This document shows, piece after piece, positions 25,677 to 63,430 of a stretch of 64,000 nt of DNA. Each line of letters begins with the position of its first letter. The first letter of the stretch is position 1. Source of the stretch: Burhinus oedicnemus (taxonomy: Eukaryota > Chordata > Aves > Charadriiformes > Burhinidae); the NCBI GenBank assembly GCA_008921705.1, contig VFFE01006816.1, positions 165,502 to 229,501 of the forward strand, given 5' to 3'. The notes under the pieces are model-generated. The model saw only the letters and a list, made by a program, of their open reading frames with translations. It was not told where the DNA came from and ran no database searches. The position numbers and the translations under genes are program-made.

Positions 25677-27482
25677 AGAATTGGTAATGATCTTTAAATC
25701 AGTAATCAGTAATCGTTTCATCACCATTATTTGGCAGTGAATTTACTGTAACACATTGGGGATCTTGGTCTAAATAGTAAGTTTGAAAGACAAATTATTG
25801 TTTCTAACATATTAATCTACTACAGAATGTACAATATTAAAATCATGGGGTGGGATCAGACAGGACTTAGAAGAAACCTCAAGAGGTCATTTCATTCAAA
25901 CCTGCTCACAGCAGGACCCATGCTGCCTCTCAAAGCACAGAGACACCAGAAATCAAAAGCATCTTTCAGTTGTCCAAGACATTGACTCCCAGCTCCTGGC
26001 TGACACTGAGCTCCAAACCCTGTGGGAGCCAAAAGGTACAGTATCAGCTGAGTAACCCCTACAGAAAGAAAAGAAAAATACAATCCAGCACATCACTTTT
26101 TCAACCACAGTCCCTAGTCCTCCTCTGTCTCCTCCCTCCCCATTCCAGCCAGAAGGCACAATTACCTGGGTCTAAACCAGTTTCACAGTTGTTTGAAATC
26201 CCCATCATTAGAAGCTGCCGTGCAAAAGTCTACCTCAGTATTTACTTCTCATGATTAGAATGCGTCTTTCTGATGCCTCACTTAAATCCTCCTTGTTTTC
26301 ATTTTAGGACATAACTTCTCATAATATCCTTTATGGGCCTAGAAAAAGTCCTTACCTAGTTTTTCAGTACTTGAGAAATAGTATCGTGTTTCTTTTCATT
26401 TTTCCCACTAGAAAGAATAAAAAGGTGGGATTCTTCTAATTTAAATCACTGATCCACACTGGTTCTCGTGGTGTATATGTAAAGCTTCTGTCCCATTTTT
26501 AAGCTCTGAAACTGGATTCTCTGTTACTCCAAGTTTACTTGTGAGGCTCTATATGTTTGAAGAATGATGATCTTGAACTTGCAGAACTGTACTGTGTCAG
26601 TTATAGAGCACTACAAACAGATAGACTTGGTCAGATTATCCATTACAAATAGATAAACCAAGAAATTTACTTTAATAATCTGTTCTTGAATTTTGTAGTT
26701 GGTTCAGATTCCAGTGAACACATTCCTTACAAGGCTTAACAGTGCAAAATTCTGCAGGTAGCAGGTTCATAAGCAGTTTATAGCAGATACTACTGATACA
26801 TGATTTGTTATTGTTTCTGATAACTGGATGGCAACATTTTCAAAGAATAAGAAATACTTTAATGCAGATTTCTATTTATGCTAAAATTGTGGTATCTTTA
26901 GGTTGAACAGCCAACATACATACAAAGAGGGCGTTTTTCAATCCAAAAACCACAATGTTATTCTTTCAGCGTTCATCAGAATGTTTTCTCTCATGTAAGT
27001 CAGTCCTAACACTGATCTACATAACTCTGACATTGCTCTGAGACTTTATGAAACAACTGCAAAACTTAATTCTGCACTTTTGCCTCAAGTACAGCCATGA
27101 ACTAAAAATTAACCCAAATACTGTATTCCTTTTTACTGGCTCATTGGGTTCCACAGTAGTAAACATTGTACAACTAGTCAGCCAATTTTCAAAATGCAGT
27201 CTCTGACAGTTTAATTAATCTAATGGCAAAATGCTATTAGTTATCTACTATTATCTATTATTTGAGTATTTTGCTCTATACAATAAATTTAATGAACCTT
27301 GGAGAAAAAAAAAATCATACCAGTAGCTAAGAGGTATTTGTCATATGCTTTTATACCAGTAATACATAAAATTTAAAAGTGGCATATATACAAATGTCTC
27401 CTGATATGGAACAAACTTTGTACCTGCCAGAAAGGAGATCAAGATCCAATTAAAAAGACCTAAATACATCTTAAATGTAAAC

Positions 27483-27994
27483 TGTCATGGTTTAACTCCA
27501 ACTGGTAGCTAGGACCATGCAGTTGCTCGCTCACCCCCCATTCCCCCCACAAGAAGGGTAGGGAGAAGAGGGAGAAAAGGAGAGGAAAGAAAAAAAAACC
27601 TCAAAACTCATGGGTTGAGATAAAGACAGTTTAATAGAACAATATCAGAAAAGCAAAATAACAATAACAACAACAATAATGACACAAGTCACTCTCACCG
27701 CTCCATGAATTGGCACTGTCCTGAGCAGTGATCACGCATTCCCCCCACCCCTGGCCAACCCCCATTTATATACTGAGCATGACGTCTACGGTATGGAATA
27801 TTCCATTGGCCATTCCATTGTTCTGTCTGTGCTCCTTCTCAGCTTCTATGGGAAGCTGAAAAGAGTCCCTGAAAAGCATAAACATCACCTAGCTACAACT
27901 AAAACAATGTATTGCTCACATTCCTTTCATACCAAACCTGAAACACAATAACCACTAGAAAGAAAACAACTCTGTCCCAGTGGAAACCAGGACA
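27483..27994 (-). mobile_element. Solo LTR, ERVL-like, 512 bp
   Basis: The element has TG...CA ends in an imperfect inverted repeat (tgtcatggttt versus the complement of aaaccaggaca). Its sense strand is minus: a TATATAAAT box (complement of 27764-27772) and a tail containing the complement of actcatgggttgagataaag give the order promoter then R/U5. Flanks share only aac, so any original target duplication has decayed. Confidence 0.8.
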
Positions 27995-30900
27995 AACTTA
28001 GAGGAGATTTTGCACTTACAGAAACACATAATGGTATCCGACTTGTCAGGCACATCACCGATGCATTTTAAACTGAAGTTTTATTAAAGACAATAAAAGA
28101 CACAGGTGCTATTCCTGCTTTTTACACGAGTGCACAGGTTCACTACAGGCTGGCTGGGGCACACGAAAGGAGATTGGCTGTAAAGAGCATCTTTCTATTT
28201 CAGTCAAGAGCTTCACAGAAGATGTGTACATCAGCACTTGAAATCGAATAACAGTTCCTTGAACTAAGCAACAACAGCTCTTCATCAAAAATCCATTACC
28301 ATTTAAAGATGATTACTTAAAATCAAGCTAAAAAAAGAAAAGAGAGAAGGCTACTAGTTCTGCTTTCTGGCTTGCCTAATATAGTTATGCTACAGGAAAA
28401 AAAGAAGCTGAGCCAACACTGTAAAACTTAAGCTAGAAGGCATCTATATGGTGGCTTACATGAGGCAATAGTGCCACCCAATGTCCAGAAGTTACACATA
28501 AGCTTGTTTTTCTCTATTGATCCAAGAGCAAGCAAAAAACCCCAAACCCAACAAACCGTATGCAATGCTTACCTGTAATCATACCTGCATGCGAAGGCTT
28601 GGCTGAGACATAAGATTAACAGATGTGGTAAATTTCAAAACTGGCAAGTATTTCATATGTCTTTTGTTTCAGCTTGAATTCTCTGTTAAATGGATATTAG
28701 CGTAGCTCAGGCAAATTCAGCCAAGCTGTCAAAACACATTTACCAGCATTTCCCCAACGTTGTCATTATTTTAGTTTCTCACTTTTGGGTCCCACCCAGT
28801 TGGGGCCTCCCATAGGGATCAGTCCTCAGCATGTTCCAAGCAGTGCATGGACTTCACTATGACACTACTAAAATCAAATCTCTTGCATGACAATCACAGA
28901 GCCTTGAATTTAGCCCATGTTAAAAGGACAGTAACTTTTTAGAAAGACAACCATCCATAACTATAAAGAATTCAAACAAGTTTATCATATTGGAAAAGTT
29001 TACCAGGAGATCATTAATGAGTCACTGTTAAATGCGTACATCTCACGTTTGCTTTGAATTTTGCTCTCACCCTTCTACTAGAGGAACATTACATGACTAC
29101 GTCTAAAATAAAAAAAATGCTGATAAGCATATACCTCTTTGTTGTATAAGAAATTCTAAGTCTGTAAGTAAATCTAAACAATGGTTTACACTGCAGAACA
29201 TGCTTTCTATACTATAAAACATGCTGCCTGCTTTGAGCTATCTTCAACTCTTCCAAATTACCTAAATACAAGAAACTACACACAGCAAGTCACACTTATG
29301 TTTACACAAGCATCCACATCACAAAAAGTAGTCTTGTGTTAAGATCTATATCCCTATAGCAGAATGTTCTGATAGTTTTTCATCCTCCCTGCTAGTTCTT
29401 TATACAACTATGGGTTTGTGCTGCCTTATTTTCACCATATTCATAACTGAATCTTATGGTCACCTAACAAATAAACAAGCTCCCTTCATAGGCCCTTAGT
29501 TTCCAGAATACATGTAGCATTTCTTAGTCAAGCATATTCAATTTTTTTTTTTCTTCAAAAGAATTGCTTTCATAGCTTTGCATGTACCACCTTGGAGACA
29601 TTTCTGGAGGAGAAGGGAACAATTTGACCTTTTAGAGTAATTACTCACCCTGTTGATTTTTAACTTGCAGTATTTGATATTCTGCCCAACAGATTTTTGT
29701 AGCTTTCATATGAAGACTGTTTGAAGTTTTAAATTTTCAAAATACATTTTATTAATAGATTTCTGTGATGTGTTTAAGATAGTCATAATAGCTAATGTAT
29801 TTTAAGTATAGCTATAGACATGCTATAAACACTCAAAGGAAACTTTTATAGTACTCCATTTGTGGCAATTGTTGACTTTGTGACAATGCAAGCAGAGAAA
29901 TAACATACCTACGTTTCTTTTTAGAAAAAAAATACACAAGTATTGGATTTGTGTATGCATACGCACAGTACTATGCACTCACACTTTTAAAAGATGTTTT
30001 ATTACATGCTCTTTCAAAGTATGTTTTCTGTAAGCTATCTAGTTAGTTGTCTTATCACACTGTTAGGCCAACTGCTTAGTCAGTATATTTTCAGTAAGTT
30101 AGTGAAAAAGAGAACACAATTAATTTCTTGGTGTCTGTACAGAAGATACTGATATTATTGGGGTTTTTTTTCTTTTTCTTTTTTACATAAGTCAAAATTT
30201 GAACAGTCTTTGAAGTGCTTGGGATATTTTCTAGTGAAAAAACGGCTCGTATTACTGTCAGAAATTCCTAACAAGTACATGTCATACTAATACCGCAAGT
30301 GTTATTTTTAAAACATTCTACCAATGTTGAAAGCACAAGGAGTCTGCATAATCCGTGCACATCTAATTAGCACTGAGTCATATAAATGATACATAATGAT
30401 TTGGCAGCATATTGCCAGATGGTTTGCTATTAGATCGAGTAGAAATAACTTAGCTTCTTTTCCTCCATTCCCCCCTCCCCAATTTTCATTTATATCCATT
30501 TCATTTCTCTACAAAATATCATTCAGTTCCTTTGATTTTATATACACAAACCAGTCAAACCCCACTGATTTATTTTTTTAAAATCCAGACTAAAATCCAG
30601 ACTGCCTCCTTGCTTTGTAATCTTTTTGCTTTTACAACTGCATTTATTTCATTAATTGCACTTAGGCATCAGAGAGTTTATGCAATCTAATTCCATATTT
30701 ACTTAAAAACTGTCCAACTCTTCACTACTTCCAATTAGTGATGTGCAACTGGTCATCTACATTAAATTTGGTTTGTGCCATAACCCTATTGTCTGATCTT
30801 CTTATGTAAAACACTTCTTGTGCCTAAGCAACAGGAGGGGAAAAAAGAAAGTTATGAGGGAATTATAAACATAATCACTCAAGTTAAAGTATTTGAGATT

Positions 30901-31392
30901 CATGAACACTTGAGGCTTAGTATTATTTGAATGTTCCTGAACTCCACAATTTTGTATCTTAAAACATTTATGGTACACTTACCTTGCTGTGCTAAGTTTA
31001 TTCAATACAAAGTAAATAAAGTTTAATGTTCTTTTTCCTAAAATCTTCACATTTTCCAGTAGGACAATCCAGATGTTTAACTGAAAGGATTAAAACATAT
31101 GTACATCCAAGTGAATAGAACTAAGTTTACAATAACCCTGGCACTGTAACTTTTAGCTTACCTTCTCCCCTTTGCATTATTTAGTTACAGTCTTAGTTTT
31201 ATGTTTTTCTAAATCCAAACAACACTTAATCAACATCAGACAGTAACGGTAGTTTCGGTAGTTTCCTAGCAATCAAAGCAAACATTCACAATTACAGTTT
31301 TTGAGGAATTCATGTTAACCTCAAAAGCAAAGCCCGCTCCATTTTAATTCATGTTTTATAAGCACACAGATCTATTAATAGGTGTGAAAATT

Positions 31393-31411
31393 TAAAAAAA
31401 AAAAAAAAAAA
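31393..31411 (+). repeat. Poly(A) run
   Basis: An uninterrupted run of about 19 A. It could be the tail of a decayed retrocopy, but no retrocopy body is recognisable beside it. Confidence 0.8.
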
Positions 31412-31819
31412 AAGACAGAAAAAGGACATCCTTGTATGCTGATTAAAAAATTACTTTTGGGTTACGAGTCCTATTCAGAGTGTCAGGAAGATAAAGCATC
31501 ACTCCCTTGGTTACTCTGGCATTTGGATCCATGCTATGCTGTGTGTTAAAGTATGCTGATACATGGGCAGAGCAGTGAAGAGTCACATCAGAATTTCCCA
31601 AGTGCTGAGGCTTTTTATCAGAAAGCATGCAAAAATCTATCAAGTGAAGTTTATTTGCTTTACCCAAGAGGCTGTGCATTTTGTTTAAAGTGGATATGCC
31701 CCACAGTAGGGATGCTCTGAGCAATACAGCTTAGATGCCAAATCTTTAGAAAGCAGTGCCCATTGGTTGCTATGCCTCAGACTGCTTACACTACTGCGTT
31801 GGTGACATATCCTCTTCAT

Positions 31820-31838
31820 TCTTTCTTTCTTTCTTTCT
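31820..31838 (+). repeat. (CTTT)n microsatellite
   Basis: Five tandem ttct/cttt units, polypyrimidine. Confidence 0.85.
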
Positions 31839-34800
31839 TCAGGATAAGTACGCAGATTGAGGTATTAACAAAGATAATACTGTAGAACATTAACACTTCT
31901 GATACAGAAGAGACCAAAAAAAGGCCAAATGAAAATACTTAGCTCTTTTACAAGCATAATGTGTTACCTATTACTAAATATAGTTGAATCAACATTTGGC
32001 ATTTCATATTATTTTCCTTGTTACTATAATCTTTTTCAATTGATTTACAAAATGTTTACATACATGAAAGTAAGTATCATACAGGGGTATGAAAATCAGT
32101 GCAAAAAAAGAGCTGCAGTACAGCATCGTACAGCAAGGGTGAGACTACTGGAGCTATCTAGTGAATTAATTCCTAGTTCCAGAGAACCATGTCTTGATAG
32201 GAACATCAGTCTTTCTTTGGAATAAGCAATGATCTCAAATGCTCTTTACCCTTTAAAACTTAGCCTGGAACCCAAGAACAAATTAACCCTAATCTCATTC
32301 AGTTTGCATTAAAGGCCTTCTCAAATGATGAGAGGCAAAAATGGTGCAGAAGTTTAGATTGACCAGCATGTCCATTGTGCGCTACCATAAGAGCCAACTG
32401 CTCATGGTTACAGAATGCCAGCTGCAGTAAAGCTGGCATAGGCAACCTCCAAACAGATTAGAACAATAGCATAGGGTAGAATGCAGCTCAGCCCACAAAT
32501 GGAAAGTGACAACATATATAAAGTCCCCAGAGAAATGATAGAGACCTATTTACTTGTAATGCAGTGTTTAGATGTCACCTGCCTATGCTTGGGATGGGCT
32601 TTCCTGGTTTAAATAAAATATGAAGATTATGTCCAAAGAATGCTGCCTTTACTGTCCCAGCAGAAATCCTGTTCACCTCTGTTTGGGCCCCTGGCAACAC
32701 AGCAGAATGCTTAAGTACTCAACAGATTCCTATGTTATGTTCTGTGATACCTGGCCTTCCACAGGGACGTCAGCCAGTCCTCTTTAGTTCACTTAGATCA
32801 TGTTTTATAATGGTAATATTCCCTGTATAGACACTAATGTCATTCTACCTCCACATCCTATGACAGTTTACTAACATTAGAATTGGTTTAACAGATGAGA
32901 TAATTTCTCTTCCCATGTCAAATTCAGTTTCTTAACACCTTTATTAATGCTCCGGTAGAGGCCACAACATAGAACATCCAGTACCAAATATGAAAATAAT
33001 TCTTTAAAAGCCCGACCAGCTACCATTTTAAAGCATTGCTTGCACTGATGAAGGCCAGATTGCTCTTTTCTCCAAGTCAGAATGTGGACATGTTTAAAGA
33101 AGCCCTTAACCATCACAGACAATAAGAGCACCTACATAGCTGAACTCCCTGCACATGCTGAGGAATAAAGGAAAATCCACAACAGGTACTTTTTTGTCAC
33201 CAAACCATCTCCTTATTTACCATAAGCTAAACACCTAGGTAGACAGAATATTTGGGTAGACTGAGAAACACTCATCCTAACTGTGCAAGGCAACCTTAAA
33301 AAGTTGAAAAATATGGGTCAAACATTATTTTTTGGTAACAAGCTGCAGTAGTTGGTACATTGCAAAAACACAAAGTTGAAACAGAGCATCCATGTGTAAG
33401 AATCAAATATCCCATTCAACAATAAGAAAGCAGGAACAGCAGAACCTTCCTCTTCCCTTCCCAGCAGCATTAAGATCCCAGACTATGTGACCAAGGAGAA
33501 CATTAACAGAAATTTCACATGAGGCCAACAGATCTATCCACACAGCTATCCGGTAAAGGCTGATGTGACAATCAAGGGGAAGGGTGGCACACCAGTTATT
33601 CTCAGTTCCTAAACTCACAAGCTTTCCAACACAAGTAAACCCCAGCATGTTACTCAGATTGCTTCCCCATCCCCCCAGATGAGACAGTTAACTGTCCCTA
33701 GTAACCCATAGTATCTCTAGTTCAGAAAGGAGCAATACCCAGAGTCTCCACATCATTGGAAGAAAGAACCAAGAGTTTTAAGAAGGTTTTTTTATAGACT
33801 AAAGAAAGTTTATCATCTCATGTACAGCCCTTGGTAAATCAGTTTTAATGATTCTAATCCTGTTGGCTCTATCCAGAGCATCAGTGTAGCCAGACAGATG
33901 TGAATCTTCTCAGGCCTCACCGGTATGTTAACCTTAGCCAATCGATGTCGTATCATTTCTTGATGGCTCTTTGATCTTGTATTCGTTGGCTTTCATCAGT
34001 GATGAAAAACGGGGTTGTTATTCATGTCATCATGTTCAAACTTCAGGGTGGTACATGGACTGTGTCCACAGCCACAGGGTTTCCAGCCTACAGAACGCTG
34101 GCAATGCGCAGCACTAGCTACCCTTTCAGAACAGCCTGCAGCACTGTTTCAGCTGCCCCAGGCACAGCCTTAGGGGCCATCTCAAGCAAGCATCTTACTG
34201 CTATTACCACCCTCAGCAGTTCTTACCTCCCCTCCCCTCCTCCCCAGCCCTCGACATCACTTACAGTTCCACACTGGGAATTCACCTCACAGATGATGCA
34301 AGTCACTATCAATATATTCTTCTGCTCTAGGCCAAGTAAGAAAACCTTTATTCCTATACTGGGATCCCAGTTCACTGAAGCCGTAGCTCAACCACTGCAC
34401 CGCACAACACTGTACTGTGCCATGAAACAGATGGTGCCAGCAGAGTAACTTCCAAATTCACTGCTGTTTTCTCCCTTTAGAGACCAGCTGCAAATCTGGG
34501 CAAACAGTCAAGTTTTTCTTATTTCTATTCAAGGATAAACGATTTACAGTAAAGGAAAAAAAGCAACAGGAATGTTTGGTATCTACTTTTATCATCTACG
34601 GTGACACTTAAAATAGCGGGTATGCTGTATGTTTATCATTTGCCTCAACAGGATTTTCTAAACAATCACTGAAAATACTAGGCAGCCAGCTTCTTTTCAG
34701 ATAGGGCGAAGGCTGACGTACAGATGAACCGGTAATAAAGGGACTGGATTTTCACCTTCAAGCTCTTGAGAAGTATTATCCAGATGCAAGAAATTCAGAC

Positions 34801-36500
34801 ACTCATGAAGGCGGCAGAAGTATTTTGAGCATTTCTGTATCACCCAAGAAAAAGCAGGATATTTAAGCACCTAAATACTTTGAAGTCTACCTCCTTATTT
34901 AAAATTGAAAGTGCATTATCAGGAATATTTACCATGTCAAGTGGGGACAGGGAACCTCATCAACACACACATACACCTTAGCATTTAGCCCACCTGTCAG
35001 CTTATTCTGAAGTTGTAGGTTACATCCAGTCACACAAAGGTCTCAATGGATTTTTCAGCTATGTACCTCCTCTGAGGCAGGCAAGCACTATTTTAAGGAC
35101 CAACTTCTCCCCATATATACTCAGGAAGGGTCAAGATCCAACACAGAGCTGAATGTGACTCAACTCTGAAGTAAAGCTTCAGCACATTATCTAGATAGGG
35201 AGTAGGGGCAGAACACTGACATTTTGCCTCTTCCACAGAGGGGGACACAGCACTCTGAATGCGACCATCTCTCCCTGCCCTTCTTAACAGCCAGGACCAG
35301 AAGGGCAGCATGCAACAGATGTACCACTGACAACCAAAGCCGCCATCTGCGTATGTGCCATGACTCCATATGGAATGCAGGACGTTAAGGCCTGCCTGTA
35401 CCAGGGGATGGGATCCTGAACTAACAGCTAGAGCTACACAGCTAGGAGACAACTGGACATTTATATTACAGTGCATTGTGGCACTGCACACAAAGAGAGA
35501 GAAGCGCCCTCTTAAGGAGGGCAAGTGATCTGAAGCATAAATATAGTTAATGTTATGTCGCTTTTTACTAGCCCTAACAGCATCTCAACACCAAGGTGAA
35601 GAGATACCTGTACCAATCCGATAGTCAACCCTACAAAGAGGTTTCCCAGTGCGTTAGATGAGTAAGGATATTGTCACAGGCAGCCGCTTATCTTCCATTC
35701 TCCCACGCATACAGGCTCAGCAAAACACGAATTCCTCAGAACGGAACCGAGTAACACACTCAGACAGCAAAGCACGGCTGCACTTCACCTCTGCCCCAAC
35801 AGTTTCCTCACACAGCTCCCACCACCGCACTCCCTGCGTGGCCGGCAGGCCCTGCGGCTGCCGGGCCGCTCCTCCCCGGCCGCCACAGCCGGAGCCCTTC
35901 CCCCCGCCACCCCTGGCTAGACCCAGCCTCGTCCCGCCCCGCCGCCGGCAAAGCGGGCGACGCGTTACCGCCATTTGCAGCGCCGCAATAAGGCCTCAGC
36001 GCTCACAACCATCCCCCCCAGCACTTTTTTTTTTTTTTGGTCAGAGAGCAACAAGCAGAGCTCTCCGCCCGGCCCCCGGCCGCTCCCGGGCAACCCCCGG
36101 GCCCAGGAAAACCCCGCCGCCCCTCGGGAACGCAAAACCGAAGGACAAAGGGGAGGCGGCGCGCAGAAGGGCTGGGAAAGGGAGGCGAGGGGACCAGAGG
36201 AGCGCGCCGACAAGGCGGCATCAGGGCTCGCTGCCCGCCGCACCCAGGAGCCGTTTTAACGGCCGCCGCCAGGCGGGCGCGAGACGCCGCCGGCCCACAC
36301 TTCCCAGGCCACGCTTCCCGCCCTCACTTCCTGCCCCCTCTCCCCTGCTCGGCCCCGCCCCTTCCCGCCTGGCCCCGCCCCTTCCCCGCCGGCTCTGTCG
36401 CCGGCCGGCGCATCCCCGCCCCGCCTCCTCCCCTCGCGGCGTCGGCGGCGTCCGCGGTCGCCATGAGAACGGCCCGCGTCACCGGGCCCCGCCGCCGCTG

Positions 36501-60108
<23,608 letters not shown>

Positions 60109-60507
60109 ACCACTGCACTTGCAGCAAGTTATTTCATCCCATGACAGAAAATATTTTTGCTGTCGTATGTGATGGGGGTGGGTGGGAATGCATTGTTTGG
60201 GGAACTATTTATATTTTTTTCTTAAGCCTTGTCTGGGATATGTTGTGTTATGGGAGGAAGAATAGTAATAGTGTTGGTCATGACTATCCTAAAAGGAAAA
60301 TTGCCTTGGTAACTTTCAGATTCCTGTGGAATTGTGAGTTCATACTAAGCTTCTGTGCAGTATTTAACCATTTGCATCACTAAAGATGAAAAGAAGCCCT
60401 TGCTCTGAAATATACTGCTCCTTCAAAAGGTTGTAATCGAAACCTTCGTAGGCATTTGTAGATGCCAAGGTAGTTTTCTTTTGTCTGGACATCGAATTGG
60501 GTATGTC

Positions 60508-60513
60508 AATAAA
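60508..60513 (+). terminator. Proximal polyadenylation signal AATAAA of HSPH1
   Basis: The canonical hexamer lies 400 bp after the stop codon in the 3' UTR. It could yield a short 3' UTR isoform. Confidence 0.5.
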
Positions 60514-60752
60514 AAGCCAGTGTCTGTCCCGTTCATAAGGACTTTCCAGAAGAAATCCTTCTGTTCTAAGGTTTTTGATTATTGCAGTCCAAAGCACTTA
60601 TCGGATAATAAGATGGTGAAATGTGTTAGTAGCATGCAGAAACGCTTACGTTTCATCTCTTGCTAAACAATACATTTTTCATGTGGGGTACATAAAATGA
60701 AGGAAATGCTAATTCTGTTAGTGTTATTGTGAAGCTTTTTAATGAGCTTTAA

Positions 60753-60758
60753 AATAAA
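60753..60758 (+). terminator. Distal polyadenylation signal AATAAA of HSPH1
   Basis: The canonical hexamer is followed after about 25 bp by a GT-rich stretch (ggcttgttgg), the usual downstream element. This is the likely main 3' end. Confidence 0.7.
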
Positions 60759-60785
60759 GTTCATTTTACTGGTATCTCCTGGCTT

Positions 60786-62594
60786 GTTGGATTTAGCTGT
60801 TTTCAGTACTTCTGGTGTAAGTGTTGCCCTTTTCATGGTTTCTGACAGGCCATTGCTTTGTGTTCCTGTGCATGAGAATCATAAAAAGGCTTAAAACTCT
60901 CACACTTAACAGAGAACAGTTGTGCAGTGAGTTGAAAGTAACTTGGCTGCTTAATGAATTATGCCTCTTTCTTTTCTTTGCTCCAAGAGTTGTACACACC
61001 TGCAAGAACCTGGAAACTTCACAGATGTTAAGGCATAGGACAAAATCTGTAATGCACAGAACCCTATAGTTTAGAGACAATCTGCATCTCAGAATAAGAT
61101 GTTAAAACCTGATTGAATACTTAGTTTTAATTTAATTTTGTTACAGACTAAACTGAATGGTAAAATGAGGTTTTTGGCCTGTTCTGCTGAGCAAGTGGCT
61201 CTAATGACCTTGGGAAAGGTTTTAAAAATTAAGAATTCCTCTCAAGTAAATCTCTGTAGTCTATTGAAGCAGCTTATTTTTTAAGTACTTGGAGCAGGGG
61301 AGGATGCTGAAAGGAATTGTTTTGTATCCTTCAGCTTTAGACATCAAACTACACTAGGGATTCAGGCACCTGAAGTACTGAGGGAAGGATTTTTCTTGGA
61401 AGCATATTCCAAAGGGTGTTACCTCTACTGATGCATTAGAACATCAACCCTGTATATAAGCATGTGACACCAGATGCTGGAAGATCGATGTCCCTAAATG
61501 CAAAGGTGTTGGGTTTGTGTGGGTTTTTTGTTTTTGTTTTTTTAAAGAGTTAGTGTGGCTCCAGCAGTATTTTGTTTGCAACAAAACCAAAAGGAGAAAA
61601 GAAAAACTAGTCTACTGGAGCTACTGAAGAGGGGAGTTCAGGTGGGAGGACTGGTGCTTTTTAGGGCCAACTAATCCTGCTCATGGCAAGTGGTTTTACC
61701 AGCACCCTAAGTCTTGTCACAGCCAGGGGCAGGAGCAATACTACAGTGTGTGCAAGTTCCCAGAGTAGTGCCCCATTTTCTGCATTGACTATAAATGACT
61801 GGATTAACCAAAATTGAGATCCCTGTTACTGGCTGCTTTGAGCTGCCTGTTCTTTACCTCTACAGGTCCATTAGACAATTGTGTACAGTAGGCAACACTA
61901 AGAATACTTTGATTGTTCCCCATCCTTTTCCTAGAGCTAAAGAATAGGAAGTCAGCCAGACTTCATGTTTGGAGTGTGGAAGAGTACTTCTGTGTTGGTA
62001 CTGGTAGAGTGGTAGCATCAAGGGTTAAGTTTCTGTAACAGACTACTGCTTGCTTAGATTATTGCTGAAATGGAAATTATTATTCCAGCAGCATAAAAGA
62101 TAGGAACTTACATTGCAAAATCAGTAGGATGCCATAGCAGGAAGCTTAGCCTGATCAGAGGAAAACTTTGTAGAGACAGTTAAAGTAGAATTCTGTCAGA
62201 ACATCTAGTCCCGGATCTACAAAAAGAAGCTTTGCTGGCCCTGGAGTGATGGATTGTCATGTGTTCAGTTACTGCTATAGAAGGTACTGCTCTAATTTTC
62301 CTCTAATGAACCTTCATAAAAGAGGTCTGAACCTAGAACAGACAAATCCTGGGGTTTTTTTCAGATTTCTGGAACATTAACTATTTCATAGCAGCTAATG
62401 GTGTGGTAAGTGATTGATCCCTTATGATTAAGTGGCTTATTTAAATCCTTACAGTGCTTGTGCTTTAACCGGGGGGGGGGGTGAAAGCAGAAATCAGTGA
62501 TTCAACTTTTCCTCTTCTCCCCTCCCCCCAATTTCATTAATTTCTTGCTTTCTAATTTACCATTTACCAGACATGTGAAAATCATGTGTGTGTG
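60786..62594. other. Region downstream of HSPH1
   Basis: 1.8 kb without a supported gene or repeat family. It contains a run of eleven G (62471-62481) followed by a pyrimidine-rich stretch and a short (TG)n just left of the solo LTR. Confidence 0.6.
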
Positions 62595-63322
62595 TGTCCT
62601 GGTTTGAGGTAAAACAGGACCAATTTTGTTCAGTAACTTTTCTTTTTAGCTAGGCCTCTTCTAACTGCTGAAATTGACAGCCTGTTGTGCAGAAAACTGT
62701 TCGCTCTCAGAGTGATAAGACCCATGTTTAGAGCTGATGCCAAGGAATGGGATGCAGAGAGGCTCTTGCTTATACTTATTGCTATAACAACCAAGGCCAG
62801 CCAAATTTGTTACTTGCCCCGTTGGAGGGTCGGAAGCGGAAAAGCGTAGAGGGGTCACACCTGCGGGGAGGAGCGGACAGGACAGGTGACCCAAAACTGA
62901 CCAACAAGGGTATTCCAGCCCATCTGCCTCATGCTCAGTATAAAAGCTGAGGGATCAAAGGGTCAGCTCTTTCTTTAATGGCCGGTGTCCTGGGAGGACT
63001 CTGTCTCTGCGTCTGCCTTTGATCCCGATCCTGAATCCAGATCCGGAATCCAGTTCCCGTCCGTCACCGAGTCCAGTCTGGGACTTCCCCAGCACCTGCT
63101 GGTGACGTGATTGTCATCCTGGGAGCTTGATACGGTTTTGTATATATATTTCATTATTTTTTCTTTTTATTATTTTATTATCAATATTTCATTAAAGTAG
63201 TTTAGATCCTTCTAAACTCTTAAGTCTCTTTTTCTCTCTCTTTCTTGCCTCCCAAGCGGAGCAGGAGAGAGAGAGCATCTGTCGTTCCACCGGATTGGGC
63301 CAATTTGGCCCAAACCACGACA
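62595..63322 (+). mobile_element. Structurally complete solo LTR, 728 bp
   Basis: The element starts tgtcctggttt and ends aaaccacgaca, an almost perfect 11-bp inverted terminal repeat with TG...CA ends. It is flanked on both sides by gtgtg (62590-62594 and 63323-63327), a 5-bp target duplication. Inside, a TATA box (agtataaaagc, about 62938) and ATTAAA (63191-63196) fit the U3-R-U5 order in plus orientation. No internal retroviral genes remain, so it arose by recombination between two LTRs. The intact ends suggest a comparatively recent insertion. Confidence 0.9.
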
Positions 63323-63430
63323 GTGTGCTTCCACTCTAATCTTGGCATCAGTCACGGGGAGGTGAGGATGTTCAGCATGGCAGTTTCCTTCATGCTGCAA
63401 AATACCAGAAGAACACTCAGCAGTGCAAGA

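Larger units (their letters stand above)
15950..35700. other. Intergenic spacer between B3GLCT and HSPH1
   Basis: About 20 kb of mostly AT-rich sequence without a supported coding gene. It holds a CR1 fragment (23350-24222), two LTRs (25310-25676 and 27483-27994), and two homopolymer or short repeats (31393-31411 and 31820-31838). The segments 19540-20900 and 35090-35530 are less AT-rich and could be unrecognised repeats or non-coding RNA exons. I could not classify them. Confidence 0.6.
60109..60785 (+). other. HSPH1: HSPH1 3' UTR
   Basis: This AT-rich, non-coding stretch follows the HSPH1 stop. It contains two AATAAA signals, so the transcript probably ends near 60530 or near 60780. The exact cleavage sites are inferred. 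Short open frames here do not resemble known proteins. Confidence 0.8.

Noticed and set aside
28788..28860. Short text resembling the CR1 reverse-transcriptase motif GLP-GSVLS-MF
   Set aside because: The match is only about 40 nt, has a stop inside it, and lacks any flanking CR1 sequence. It is too weak to annotate.
35093..35524. 143-codon minus-strand open frame
   Set aside because: It has no recognisable domain, no splice context and no similarity I know. It may be chance.
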